Shown piece after piece: positions 24,930 through 30,819 of a DNA stretch of 45,187 bases. This DNA comes from a virus, in IMG/VR virus record IMGVR_UViG_3300035698_002903, positions 1 to 45,187 of that record, one strand, 5' to 3'. How positions within the stretch are numbered: the stretch's first letter is position 1; every line of letters starts with the position of its first letter. The notes under the pieces are model-generated. The model saw only the letters and a list, made by a program, of their open reading frames with translations, was not told the origin of the DNA and ran no database searches. Both the position numbers and the translations under genes were made by a program.

Positions 24930-24940
24930 GACCTAATACA

Positions 24941-24977
24941 TGTTAAGTGTTAACGTGTATTTAACGTGTACTTAACA
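24941..24977. repeat. Operator-like palindrome with internal repeats
   Basis: TGTTAAGT (24941-24948) and ACTTAACA (24970-24977) are perfect inverted repeats. Between them TTAACGTGTA-type units occur twice (24950-24959 and 24961-24970). The core TTAAC appears in both orientations. Typical of an operator bound by a dimeric repressor, or of a small iteron-type origin. Confidence 0.55.
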
Positions 24978-25062
24978 TAGCTAATCTATCCAATATAGAG
25001 ACTGGAGTATTCGTGGAGATATGTTTGAGTATATATAGTACATACTGTTTTAAAACTTACTA

Positions 25063-25091
25063 TTGCTTTTTCTGTTACAACGTGATATTGT
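25063..25091 (+). promoter_or_regulatory. Candidate rightward promoter before the replication gene
   Basis: TTGCTT (25063-25068), 17-base spacer, TATTGT (25086-25091). The -35 box matches four of six, the -10 box four of six. It would give a leader of roughly 120 bases that contains the interlocked stems before ATG 25222. Moderate fit only. Confidence 0.35.
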
Positions 25092-25110
25092 TATCTGTGC
25101 AATACAAATA

Positions 25111-25212
25111 ACTACACGACATGAAAATCAATTTAGAACACAGATTATAGACTCACACCTGCTTGGCTTGTCGTGTAGTACTTCTAGCTGAGTGGGTGCG
25201 AGTTTATAATCT
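25111..25212 (+). promoter_or_regulatory. Interlocked inverted repeats (pseudoknot-type leader) before the replication gene
   Basis: Arm A ACTACACGACA (25111-25121) pairs perfectly with TGTCGTGTAGT (25169-25179). Arm B AGATTATAGACTCACACC (25142-25159) pairs with GGTGCGAGTTTATAATCT (25195-25212), 18 positions with one G-U and one A-C. The order A-B-A'-B' is that of a pseudoknot. The last arm ends just before AAAAGG, the only Shine-Dalgarno-like site of note, and the ATG at 25222. A regulatory role on initiator translation is inferred. Confidence 0.55.
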
Positions 25213-25221
25213 AAAAGGATA

Positions 25222-25917
25222 ATGACAATAGACTATGGGTGTATATTACTTGCCCGAAAGATACAGAGTAGTGAGATTTGGAAAAAGCCAGCAGATTGGC
25301 TGAAGATCTGGGTATATCTTCTACAAGAGGTGAACCACCAAGACAATAAGCTGTTTAAGAGAGGAGAGAACCTTTTTAACTATAAGGATGTTGCTAGGGA
25401 GTGTGGTGTAAAATATAATTCTGTTGCTAAATTTATAAAATGGGCAAAATTGGCGACACTCGTGGCGACACACAAAACCACACGAGGAGTAGTCGTTAAG
25501 GTGCTTAACTATAACAAATACCAAACATTACAAAACTACAAAAGCGACACCAAAGGCGATACGGTTGGCGAAATAGAAGCGAAACAGAAGCGAAATAGAA
25601 GCGATACTATAACTAAAGAATGTAAGAATGAAAATACTACTACAGCAAAAACAGTTTTAAAAATTCTAAACCTATCTGGTAAAGAGAATCTTATTCCAGC
25701 AGTAGAGGACTTACTAGAAAGATATACTGATAAGGTCGTTAGGGATGTTGCTTCAAAGGTAGCTACAAAGTCTGTTGCTAATCCAGATGCTAGATGGACT
25801 ACATTTGTTAACTGGTGTGGATCTGAAAAAGCCAAGAGCACAACTAACGCTGATATTGCTACAATGACAAAAGAGGAGAAACTTGCTTATAAAAAAGAAA
25901 AATATAACAAACTATAA
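25222..25917 (+). CDS. Replication initiator / helicase-loader-like protein
   Basis: 231 residues. The first ~105 residues resemble the winged-helix N-terminal domain of phage replisome organisers: WKKPADWLKIWVYLLQEVNH, FKRGENLFNYKDVARECGVK as the helix-turn-helix part, then VVVKVLNYNKYQTLQNYK. A Lys/Thr-rich linker follows, and the last ~80 residues (LIPAVEDLLERYTDKVVRDV) resemble a short DnaD- or loader-type helical domain. It is followed one base later by the DnaB-like helicase. An AAAAGG site five bases before the ATG is unusual in this genome. It probably opens the origin and brings in the helicase. Confidence 0.65.
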   Translation: MTIDYGCILLARKIQSSEIWKKPADWLKIWVYLLQEVNHQDNKLFKRGENLFNYKDVARECGVKYNSVAKFIKWAKLATLVATHKTTRGVVVKVLNYNKYQTLQNYKSDTKGDTVGEIEAKQKRNRSDTITKECKNENTTTAKTVLKILNLSGKENLIPAVEDLLERYTDKVVRDVASKVATKSVANPDARWTTFVNWCGSEKAKSTTNADIATMTKEEKLAYKKEKYNKL

Positions 25918-25918
25918 C

Positions 25919-27118
25919 ATGCTACATTCAAAACCAGAGGTTGAGTATTCAATGATTGCCACTCTCATAATGAACCCTGATCTCTTAAAAGTTCTTCCAG
26001 TAAAAGAAGAACACTTCTACTTAGTCAACAACAGAACAGCTCTTAGTGTCCTGAAAAAGATGCAGAGCAATGGAGAGGAGATAAACCTTGTTAGCTTCGG
26101 ATCTAGGTTTTATGATGAAGGTGGTAAAATATCAGAGATAAACACCCTATTCAATACAGACGATCATTGGTCATCTTTGTTTGGCGAAACATATTTAAGA
26201 CAGCTATCTGATGAGTTGGTAAAAAGAAAGATAGTCCAGAAGTATGAAACATTCGTAGACGCTCCAAAGGAATTTATAGAGGAGGTTAAAAAGCTTGAAG
26301 ATGATTTTATAGAAAGCAAACCAAAGAACATAGGAGAGCTATACGATTCTTATGTTGAGGATTATAACGAAAGAAAAGAAAAGCTAAAGAACGGAGCAGT
26401 TGGAGTTATAACAGGATTCAAGATCATAGACGAGAAATGTTCTTTTGAAGAAGGGCATCTTGTTATCTTAGCGGCAAAGACAAGTGTAGGTAAAACTTCA
26501 TTAGCCTTGAATATCTGTGTAAATGCTTCAATGTTTGGATCTAATTGTTTATTCTTTAGTGCAGAGATGACAACAAAGGAGTTAATGAACAGAACATTTG
26601 CACAACTAACAGGAGCTTCATCTACAAAGTTTAAATATTCAAATGCAGATGCGGAGCTGGTTGCAGTAAAGAAAGAGATTGAAGCCTGTAGTGACAAGTT
26701 AAGCTTTATTGAAGCCGCTGGAATGACAAGTGAAGATATATGTAGAATGGCTAGAAAGAAACAGGATGTGGATTTGATAGTAGTTGACTACATCCAATAT
26801 TTAAAAGATTCAGTAAAGAACGGAACAAACAATGATAGGATTGGGAACATAACCAGAAACCTTAAAGCAGTAGCTAATGAGTTAAATTGCACAGTCTTGG
26901 CATTGTCACAGGTAAACAGAAACACAACAGGAGCACCAGAGCTTCATAACTTAAGAGATTCAGGAAACATTGAACAGGATGCAGACACAGTTTTAATCAT
27001 ACACAGAGAAGACAGGGAGTCCACAATGGCAGATCTGATTATTGCAAAGAACAGAAACGGACAAGTTTACTTTGATGGAGAGATACGGTTCAACCCAAAA
27101 TTAACTAAATTTTACTAA
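25919..27118 (+). CDS. dnaB: DnaB-type replicative helicase
   Basis: 399 residues from ATG 25919, one base after the previous stop; an upstream TTG in the same frame lies inside the previous gene and was not used. The N-terminal DnaB domain starts MLHSKPEVEYSMIATLI. RecA-like core: Walker A AAKTSVGKTSLALN (~residues 185-198), Walker B VDLIVVDYIQYL (~283-294), and the motif around LRDSGNIEQDADTVLIIHRE with the arginine-finger region. A hexamer that unwinds the phage replication fork. Slightly shorter than bacterial DnaB (~450-470), usual for phages. Confidence 0.9.
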   Translation: MLHSKPEVEYSMIATLIMNPDLLKVLPVKEEHFYLVNNRTALSVLKKMQSNGEEINLVSFGSRFYDEGGKISEINTLFNTDDHWSSLFGETYLRQLSDELVKRKIVQKYETFVDAPKEFIEEVKKLEDDFIESKPKNIGELYDSYVEDYNERKEKLKNGAVGVITGFKIIDEKCSFEEGHLVILAAKTSVGKTSLALNICVNASMFGSNCLFFSAEMTTKELMNRTFAQLTGASSTKFKYSNADAELVAVKKEIEACSDKLSFIEAAGMTSEDICRMARKKQDVDLIVVDYIQYLKDSVKNGTNNDRIGNITRNLKAVANELNCTVLALSQVNRNTTGAPELHNLRDSGNIEQDADTVLIIHREDRESTMADLIIAKNRNGQVYFDGEIRFNPKLTKFY

Positions 27119-27140
27119 AACTAATCCTTAACCGTTAAAT

Positions 27141-27467
27141 ATGAACTTTAAAAAAATACTAACCAGAATAGACTTCTGGAAAAAACAAGAGAATAAACTA
27201 CAAAAAGCTATGGATCAATTCACCAAGACTATTGCCCCAGGCTCATACGCCCCAATTATAGAGGTTCATGGAGTTGTTGAGGCTTTTATAGAGGGCGTAA
27301 TAAATGGAGATCTATTGCTAAAAGATTGGCTTGAATATTACGCATGGGAAGTGAACGACGAAGAAACGTGGGTATGTTCTCAGAAAGTAGGTGATAAGGA
27401 AATCAAATGTAAAAACGCAGCAGATAAAGTTCTGTTCGCTAAGTTTCTAAATGAAATCTTTAAATAG
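27141..27467 (+). CDS. Hypothetical protein, 108 residues
   Basis: Mixed helical protein, aromatic-rich in the middle (LLLKDWLEYYAWEVNDEE) and with two Cys (WVCSQKV, IKCKNA). TTAACC lies 7 bases upstream of the ATG. It follows the helicase by 22 bases and may be co-transcribed. No family recognised. Confidence 0.5.
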   Translation: MNFKKILTRIDFWKKQENKLQKAMDQFTKTIAPGSYAPIIEVHGVVEAFIEGVINGDLLLKDWLEYYAWEVNDEETWVCSQKVGDKEIKCKNAADKVLFAKFLNEIFK

Positions 27468-27469
27468 TA

Positions 27470-27498
27470 TTGCTTTTATTTCGTATATAGGCTATATT
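27470..27498 (+). promoter_or_regulatory. Sigma-70-like promoter in the rightward operon
   Basis: TTGCTT (27470-27475), exact 17-base spacer, TATATT (27493-27498), located in the 53-base gap before the zinc-ribbon gene at 27521. It could start transcription of the small-gene and packaging region. Confidence 0.5.
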
Positions 27499-27520
27499 AT
27501 ATGTACATTAACCAATAGCC

Positions 27521-27703
27521 ATGCGCTGCCCAGACTGTAACAATAAGACAAGAGTAAGATCAACAGTAGGAAACAGAAGGTATCGTTTGTGCAAGACCTG
27601 TAACCTAAAGTTTGTATCATTAGAAGTATCTAGAGACGAATACAGATATTTAAAGATAAAAGAAAAGGAAACTAATAGATTAAGGAAGGAAAAATATAAC
27701 TAA
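27521..27703 (+). CDS. Zinc-ribbon protein, 60 residues
   Basis: MRCPDCNNKTRVRST and RLCKTCNLKFVS form a CxxC...CxxC zinc ribbon like the N-terminus of NrdR or Ogr/Delta-type regulators; the rest is a basic helix (KIKEKETNRLRKEK). TTAACC lies 7 bases upstream. It could be a transcription regulator for the late genes. Confidence 0.6.
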   Translation: MRCPDCNNKTRVRSTVGNRRYRLCKTCNLKFVSLEVSRDEYRYLKIKEKETNRLRKEKYN

Positions 27704-27714
27704 CCAATAAAATC

Positions 27715-28356
27715 ATGGCTAATACAACCTGCAACTCCTGCAACTTCTGCGACTCCTGCTACTCCTGCAACTCCTGCAACTACTGCGACTTCTGCGACTC
27801 CTGCGACTCCTGCAACTCCTGCTACTCCTGCAACTCCTGCAACTCCTGCGACTCCTGCTACTCCTGCAACTCCTGCAACTCCTGCTACTCCTGCAACTCC
27901 TGCAGCTCCTGCTACTCCTGCAAAGGACTAAGAATGTCTGAGTATATGATATTCTGTCTTGGAGATGGGCGACTAGAATCAAAAGGAGAGGGGTATCAAA
28001 AAAACAACAGAGTATTTAATGAGGACGTTTCTGATAAAGAATATAAAGAAATAAAAGAAAAGATTAAGGATATTAAAATCAAACTCACAGAATGGATTAA
28101 ACAAGATGATGGCGGATATTTAAAAACACATTCTTACGAGGAAGCATGGAAGAAATGGTTAGAAGAATCAACAGAAGAACAAAGACAATCCATATTAGAT
28201 GTTAAACAGTTTAACGAAAAGATATTTAAAGAGATTACAGGACTAACAAAAAAAGACCTAGAAGGAGATTCAAGCAGAAAGAACGAGCTTATTAAAAAAG
28301 CCAAAGAGTTGAAAGAAAAGGCTGATGAAATGCTAAAGGAAGCTAAAAAGATATAA
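27715..28356 (+). CDS. Protein with 21 Cys-x-x tripeptide repeats and a helical C-terminal domain
   Basis: 213 residues. Residues 6-69 carry a Cys at every third position, 22 in all, in units CNS, CDS, CYS and variants with F/Y at position three. Then GLRMSEYMIFCLGDG leads to a charged, helical C-terminal domain (~residues 100-213). I recall similar Cys-rich stretches in other phage proteins but know of no assigned function. Cys at i, i+3, i+6 would line one face of a 3-10-type or beta-solenoid structure or bind many metal ions. TAACC is present 9 bases upstream of the ATG. It lies in the non-structural part of the operon. Confidence 0.65.
   Translation: MANTTCNSCNFCDSCYSCNSCNYCDFCDSCDSCNSCYSCNSCNSCDSCYSCNSCNSCYSCNSCSSCYSCKGLRMSEYMIFCLGDGRLESKGEGYQKNNRVFNEDVSDKEYKEIKEKIKDIKIKLTEWIKQDDGGYLKTHSYEEAWKKWLEESTEEQRQSILDVKQFNEKIFKEITGLTKKDLEGDSSRKNELIKKAKELKEKADEMLKEAKKI
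27730..27921 (+). repeat. Nine-base tandem coding repeat (Cys-rich array)
   Basis: About 21 copies of a nine-base unit of the form TGC-NAC-TCC. Variation is almost confined to the first base of the middle codon (AAC, GAC, TAC, AGC) and to a few TTC/TAC in the third. The Cys codon is TGC throughout. The region is far richer in C than its surroundings. Copy number changes by slippage are likely. Confidence 0.8.
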
Positions 28357-28358
28357 AT

Positions 28359-28502
28359 ATGAATAAAATAGGAAAATTCAACTTAATAGAAGAAAACGAA
28401 TGTGATTTAAACTGTGACTGTGGCTGGAACATAACTATAGGAGGAGAGGACAAGAAGGACTTAGTAAAACTAAAGAAGCTATTAAAAGATAACTTTAAGT
28501 AA
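28359..28502 (+). CDS. 47-residue Cys-containing protein
   Basis: ATG at 28359, TAA at 28500-28502. ECDLNCDCGWNITIGGED has a cluster of three Cys (CxxxCxC) and precedes a lysine-rich helix. Tight spacing to genes on both sides (two and one bases). Probably a small metal-binding protein; unknown function. Confidence 0.5.
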   Translation: MNKIGKFNLIEENECDLNCDCGWNITIGGEDKKDLVKLKKLLKDNFK

Positions 28503-28503
28503 T

Positions 28504-28686
28504 ATGAACGAGATAACATTTGAAGATTATATGCAGAATAGTGGAACACGAGGAAGCGAGCCGTTAAGCGTTTACAAAAGAAACACTACATCATATAAGA
28601 AGTTTAAGCTTAAAAGAAGACCAGATGGACTGTGGCAGGAGATTATAGAGCCTATTAAGCCAAGAAAAGTAATTTGCATTTATTAA
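28504..28686 (+). CDS. Hypothetical basic protein, 60 residues
   Basis: The ATG lies one base after the previous stop. Basic, with Tyr-rich middle (SVYKRNTTSYKKFKLKRR) and PDGLWQEIIEPIK. No family recognised. Confidence 0.45.
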   Translation: MNEITFEDYMQNSGTRGSEPLSVYKRNTTSYKKFKLKRRPDGLWQEIIEPIKPRKVICIY

Positions 28687-28869
28687 CTAAACACACATGA
28701 ATAAAGAAGGTAGAAGACCTTGCAAAAAACAAATAGACATGATAGTATTTATATACTAATACGAAGCGATTTTCATTAGGAATGAGGGCGTTAAGGGGAG
28801 AAGAACTAAAATTTACAATGAGTATATTTGATCATCTTCTCCCTATAGCGTTTAAAACTAAAACTATGT

Positions 28870-29046
28870 ATGAAGATAACATTAAACACAAGAGATGGAG
28901 TGGGTGGGAGACTCGGGGTAGATATTCCACAGGGAGGAATTACCACACAAGACTTTCAAGTAGCAAATCTATTATTCAAACAGGCTATGTCATTAGCCCT
29001 AAAGAACGTGAATAAACCTTTAAAGGAAATTCCTAGCAACTCTTAA
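28870..29046 (+). CDS. Small hypothetical protein, 58 residues
   Basis: ATG at 28870, TAA at 29044-29046. MKITLNTRDGVGGRLGVDIP, then GGITTQDFQVANLLFKQAMS: balanced composition with a beta start and an amphipathic helix, more protein-like than the overlapping frame at 28782-29015. The 183 bases before it (28687-28869) hold only a 20-codon frame from 28697 of doubtful value. Confidence 0.5.
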   Translation: MKITLNTRDGVGGRLGVDIPQGGITTQDFQVANLLFKQAMSLALKNVNKPLKEIPSNS

Positions 29047-29067
29047 ATAATTTATAACCATATAAAT

Positions 29068-29628
29068 ATGGCAAAAACAGTCAAAACTACAAAAGACAAA
29101 GCGCGAAGTCTTTTAACAGTAGTAAACCAATTTCCTACATCAAAGGTAGGGGCAGACGTGCATAAGTATATCAACTGTCGTAAGGCGGTAAAGAAAGTCC
29201 TAGAGGACTACATAGAGGCAGAGTCAGCCCTAGTTGAAAAGCTACAAAATGCAGCAAAGGTTGCACAAGAAAAGCATATCAACAAATACAATGACAAACT
29301 CTCTGTACTAGAAAAGAAAGATAGCCTAACAGAAGAAGAGCTAAAGCAATCAACTGATATTAAAAGACAAAGAGGTGCGTTCATGTCAGAAGCACAAAGA
29401 GAACAAAAAGAACTTGATAATAAGTTTATAACTGACGTAGTAGAACCATTAGAAAAGGAAAAATGCGAAATAGTATTTGATAACGAGGAATTCTTATTCC
29501 TAAATACTTTCATAACAGATAACGCAACAGAACTATTCAAAGGAAGAGATAATAAAGGTGAACCTACAGACATGTTTAATATAGACCTAATGGAAGACAT
29601 ACTAGACTTATTAAGTAACGCTGAATAG
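29068..29628 (+). CDS. Coiled-coil hypothetical protein, 186 residues
   Basis: ATAACC lies 8 bases before the ATG. Residues ~30-125 are a long charged helix with heptad-like leucines (YIEAESALVEKLQNAAKVAQ; KLSVLEKKDSLTEEELKQST); the C-terminal ~50 residues are acidic. Followed one base later by the next gene. No family recognised; location is between replication and packaging genes. Confidence 0.5.
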   Translation: MAKTVKTTKDKARSLLTVVNQFPTSKVGADVHKYINCRKAVKKVLEDYIEAESALVEKLQNAAKVAQEKHINKYNDKLSVLEKKDSLTEEELKQSTDIKRQRGAFMSEAQREQKELDNKFITDVVEPLEKEKCEIVFDNEEFLFLNTFITDNATELFKGRDNKGEPTDMFNIDLMEDILDLLSNAE

Positions 29629-29629
29629 T

Positions 29630-29860
29630 ATGGCTAAAGAAAACACACTAAAGATAGGATCTTCATGTGTACCATCAGATATAACATTCTCTATGGAGAG
29701 TGGTAGCGAGTGTGGTAAGTTAATATTTGACGCAACAACAAAGAAGTTCAGATTTGAAGGAGATGCAGAGGAGTCAGCTAAAGTGTTTCTTAATTACATG
29801 CAAGAACAGTTTGATATTCTTAATAAGAAAGCAGTTAAGAAAGTTATTAAAAAGAAGTAA
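29630..29860 (+). CDS. Hypothetical protein, 76 residues
   Basis: Beta-type first half with two Cys (IGSSCVPSD, GSECGKLIFD), a helix (AKVFLNYMQEQFDILNK) and a Lys-rich tail. One base after the coiled-coil gene, so likely coupled. Unknown function. Confidence 0.5.
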   Translation: MAKENTLKIGSSCVPSDITFSMESGSECGKLIFDATTKKFRFEGDAEESAKVFLNYMQEQFDILNKKAVKKVIKKK

Positions 29861-29876
29861 CTAAACTAAAATAACC

Positions 29877-29996
29877 ATGATAAAATTAAAACATTTTGGA
29901 TGGGGAGCAAGACCGTCTGACGAAGACTCTTGCAATTTAACTGAAGTACCTATAACACCAATATTCTTAAAAGAAGAAAAACCTAAAAAGAAGTAG
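29877..29996 (+). CDS. 39-residue peptide
   Basis: ATG at 29877 directly after TAACC, TAG at 29994-29996. MIKLKHFGWGARPSDEDSCN followed by a Pro/Lys-rich tail. The next gene begins one base after its stop, which supports it. Confidence 0.4.
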   Translation: MIKLKHFGWGARPSDEDSCNLTEVPITPIFLKEEKPKKK

Positions 29997-29997
29997 T

Positions 29998-30213
29998 ATG
30001 CCAACAGAAGCACTAGCAAAGGTTTTGAAAAAAGTAGTACAAGAAGCTAAAGACCTTGCAGTTAAAGAATACAAAGAGGAGTTGCTAAAGAAGTTACCAA
30101 TCTACTCAATTTGCTCAAGACACCAAGAATACGACCATCACTGTGACATATGTAATACAATGGCAGAGAAGCAAGAAGCACTAGAAGAAATAACTAAACT
30201 AATACATGATTAA
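29998..30213 (+). CDS. Small His/Cys-rich protein, 71 residues
   Basis: A helical first half (KVVQEAKDLAVKEYKEELLK) is followed by SICSRHQEYDHHCDICNTMA, a likely zinc site made of Cys and His, and a final helix. It overlaps the small-terminase gene by eight bases. Function unknown; could assist packaging. Confidence 0.5.
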   Translation: MPTEALAKVLKKVVQEAKDLAVKEYKEELLKKLPIYSICSRHQEYDHHCDICNTMAEKQEALEEITKLIHD

Positions 30214-30556
30214 AGATAAAGGAGGACGACCAACCGTAATGACAACCGAGGTGCTAGATAAACTAGAACAGATGTTTGCTATTGGTGCAACAGACGAGGA
30301 AGCCTGTTTCTTTGCTAATATACACAAGGATACTCTGTATAAATACTGCAAAGAGCATCCAAAGTTTACCGACCGAAAAGAAGGACTCAAGGATAGACCT
30401 GTATTAAAGGCTAGAACTACAATAGTAGACGATTTAACAAAACCAGAATCAGCTAAATGGTACTTAGAAAGAAAGCGTAAGAAAGAGTTTAGTGTTAAGA
30501 CTGAAACAGATATAACAAGCGATGGTAAACCAATAGGAATTAACTTAGATGTATAA
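30206..30556 (+). CDS. terS: Terminase small subunit
   Basis: 116 residues. GRPTVMTTEVLDKLEQMFAI, then GATDEEACFFANIHKDTLYK forms the helix-turn-helix DNA-binding part typical of phage small terminases; KARTTIVDDLTKPESAKWYL and ERKRKKEFS are the conserved C-terminal region. It recognises the phage packaging site and feeds DNA to the large subunit coded about 260 bases downstream. Family pattern and position agree. Confidence 0.75.
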   Translation: MIKDKGGRPTVMTTEVLDKLEQMFAIGATDEEACFFANIHKDTLYKYCKEHPKFTDRKEGLKDRPVLKARTTIVDDLTKPESAKWYLERKRKKEFSVKTETDITSDGKPIGINLDV

Positions 30557-30572
30557 TATAACCAACAGCCAC

Positions 30573-30731
30573 ATGAAAAACATCTTACCAATCCTACTAA
30601 TAGCAATGACAATAGGTGCTCTAGTAGCAATAGGGATTCATCAGGAGAAAGAGTCTAATATGGTTCAGTATACCTTAGACAACCTACAAACAATGGGGAT
30701 AATTGATGAAGATAATAACATTATTCGTTAG
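30573..30731 (+). CDS. Small membrane protein, 52 residues
   Basis: Start chosen at ATG 30573, with ATAACC 9 bases upstream; a longer reading from 30549 would overlap the small-terminase gene. One helix (ILPILLIAMTIGALVAIG) and a soluble acidic tail. Unknown role. Confidence 0.5.
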   Translation: MKNILPILLIAMTIGALVAIGIHQEKESNMVQYTLDNLQTMGIIDEDNNIIR

Positions 30732-30819
30732 ACCTCAATATGTCAAGTCCTCTAGTCTATGTCAATAAATGGACTACTTACACCGTACAGATCAAAATGT
30801 AATGTTGCATAATACATAA

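Larger units (their letters stand above)
24911..25221. other. Gene-free divergent control region (311 bases)
   Basis: No coding frame is supported. From left to right it holds the leftward promoter's -35 end, the palindrome at 24941-24977, an AT-rich stretch, a candidate rightward promoter at 25063-25091, and the interlocked inverted repeats at 25111-25212 just before the replication gene. Its position between divergent operons and beside the replication initiator makes it the most likely control region and a possible replication origin. No clear iteron array beyond the palindrome's repeats was seen. Confidence 0.6.

Noticed and set aside
27730-27921. CRISPR array
   Set aside because: Nine-base direct coding repeats without spacers.
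27719-27982. Minus-strand open frame rich in Arg and Ser
   Set aside because: It is the antisense of the nine-base Cys repeat; its composition follows from the repeat alone.
28697-28759. 20-codon frame with an ATG after a gene end
   Set aside because: Too short and without a coupled overlap or motif.
28782-29015. Plus-strand 77-codon frame
   Set aside because: It overlaps the 58-residue gene at 28870-29046 in another frame and has a less protein-like composition; kept out, though not excluded.
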